From the NCBI RefSeq assembly GCF_040436345.1, contig NC_133233.1, positions 3,000,992 through 3,064,991 of the forward strand: a stretch of 64,000 nt of DNA, given 5' to 3'. Position numbers and translations under genes: made by a program. This stretch comes from Pagrus major (taxonomy: Eukaryota > Chordata > Actinopteri > Spariformes > Sparidae). Positions 62,460 to 64,000 of the stretch are shown here, in pieces (position 1 is the stretch's first letter; each line of letters begins with the position of its first letter). The notes below the pieces were generated by a model. That model was not told the origin of the DNA. It ran no database searches and saw only the letters and a list, made by a program, of their open reading frames with translations.

Positions 62460-64000
62460 ACAGTAGAACTGTCTGGTCAAATGTGTTGCACATTTCTCAA
62501 GTCATACTTATGTATAATCTGCTGTCAAATCAACATTCTGTTTTGGTTTTTGAGGCAGCAGTGACCTCTACCGTCTGTTGATGAAAGCTGGAGGAAGTGG
62601 ACCTGTCCTCACTTTAGTGTGTGTTTGTGTGCATGTGTGTTTACTGAACATGCAGTTTGTGTTGTAGTGTTGCATGAAAGACGGAGGAAAGGTTGGTTTG
62701 ATATTTGAAGTGCTGGTGCAGCATTTTGTACTCATGCTGAGTTACTAACAGAACACAATAATGATGTGAATGTTTCAATTGATTTAATATTTGTTCAAAT
62801 AATAACACGTTTTCTCCGAGACATGTAAATTGTTTTTCAAATGTGGACCTGACCCCGAACGTTTCTTCACAGAAATAGTTTAAAGAATCGTCTTAAACTT
62901 TGGCTTGAGCCAAAAATTCTTAGTGGTCAGATGAGTTTTGGAAAAGAAGACTAAGGTTACTTTGATTAAAGTCTCTCAGTTAAATAACGACTACATTAAT
63001 GTTTAACCATAATCTGTCCCTTAAGTACTATATCGGCAATTAGCAGGCCTCTGGTAATGTTAAGACAGATCTCAGTTCCTAAGAGAGCTGCAGAGGTCTT
63101 CTCAGTCAGTTAGGAGTGACAGCAGGCAGCAGTTTTAGGCTACAATGCAAAGAAAGAGATACACAGTTTCTAAGGAAGTCAAGTCGATAAAAAAAAAGCC
63201 ATCTCAATACCCACCCAGCATGAAAAGATTAAATCATTGAATTCTTGACATGAAGGATTTAGTATGAATACATTCAAATGTTCACATGTAAGTTAATTTC
63301 TTCCTAATGTTTAACTTAAATCACTTCTGCAGTTTGTGTAATATGTAATATTTGTATTGGCCAGGCTGTAATACAAACATTAAGCTGTTTCTAATATATA
63401 TGAAGCAGTTTAATTGTTGTATTGGAGTGAAATGTTTCATTTTTGGGTCAACCCTTATGTTCATTCCAATAAAAATAACAGAATAAGAATGAAACATTTC
63501 ATTATCATGCCTGTTAGAGAAGAAGCTTGGCTGACTTATCTGTTTAACTCTGCTAAGTGAAACCTGGAAGTCTTATAACATCAGTTCAAAGTAGATGGGG
63601 CACTGGGGTTTCCTCTGAAAAGTTTATCCAAATAGCTCTATAGAACTGCCTCTTGGAACTGGCCCCAAGTGCTCATGTAAGAATTTTAGTTCAAAACATT
63701 CAAAAATTTACTAAAATTATCAGCAGAATGTTTAAAATTAACAGTTTAGATATTAAGTCAAAAATGTCTATGTATTGTGTAGAAGATATCTTTTCTACAC
63801 AGCATGCTAACCAGCTAGCTGTAGGCCTAAAAACCTCTTTCTCCAGCAGGTCCAAAGCTCCTGTGCAAGTGGGGTGAACACAAACACTCCCCTGGTTGTC
63901 CAGCTAGCTACATGGCTAACTGAGCTAATAAGCTAAAAGTAGCTACAGTGATGAACAAAGATAAAAAGAATATGGTGCGCAAAAGTTAGCAATTAATCTG
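62460..64000. other. Gene-free stretch to window end
   Basis: AT-rich DNA. A local inverted pair of GAAATGTTTCAT / ATGAAACATTTCAT lies at 63430-63501, and GCTAGCTA-rich text after 63880. No gene. Confidence 0.4.

Overview
The window is vertebrate nuclear DNA, most likely from a percomorph-type teleost fish. Three protein-coding loci have vertebrate GT-AG exon structures. The rest is dominated by mobile elements of kinds common in fish: hAT/Tol2-like elements, Tc1, L2-type and other LINE relics, tRNA-less SINE-like dispersed repeats, small elements flanked by TTAA, and long CA and TA microsatellites. No bacterial, plasmid or viral gene organisation is visible.

Layout. 1-20.9 kb: repeat-rich DNA, apparently intron 1 of a calponin-3 gene (CNN3, minus strand). 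Only its 19-codon first coding exon and CCAAT-containing upstream region are in the window (20.9-21.2 kb); the later exons are presumably beyond the left edge. 21.2-25.9 kb: spacer filled with LINE and dispersed-repeat copies. 25.97-41.57 kb: complete four-exon ALG14 gene on the minus strand (216 codons). Its 10.3-kb intron 3 holds an 80-unit, 12-bp minisatellite, an L2-type LINE fragment lodged beside or in that array, an inverted pair of one mobile element and a 310-bp TA-rich array. Its intron 2 holds a Harbinger-like element. 41.6-46.8 kb: spacer with two hAT elements and a possible small gene I do not recognise. 46.85-55.9 kb: complete five-coding-exon STEAP2 metalloreductase gene on the plus strand (514 codons). 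56-64 kb: 3' flank with a Tc1 relic, a second copy of the LINE seen at 23-25 kb, and a TTAA-flanked element.

Functionally, ALG14 anchors the second GlcNAc transferase of N-glycan precursor synthesis at the ER, STEAP2 reduces iron and copper in endosomal and plasma membranes, and CNN3 is an actin-binding protein. They are neighbours, not a pathway. ALG14 upstream of CNN3 on the same strand matches the human 1p21 order. STEAP2 beside them does not match human, where it is on 7q21, so this is a rearranged junction relative to mammals.

All reading was by eye. Exon borders were checked by splice consensus, codon phase and agreement with remembered family sequences. Repeat family names are by resemblance only.
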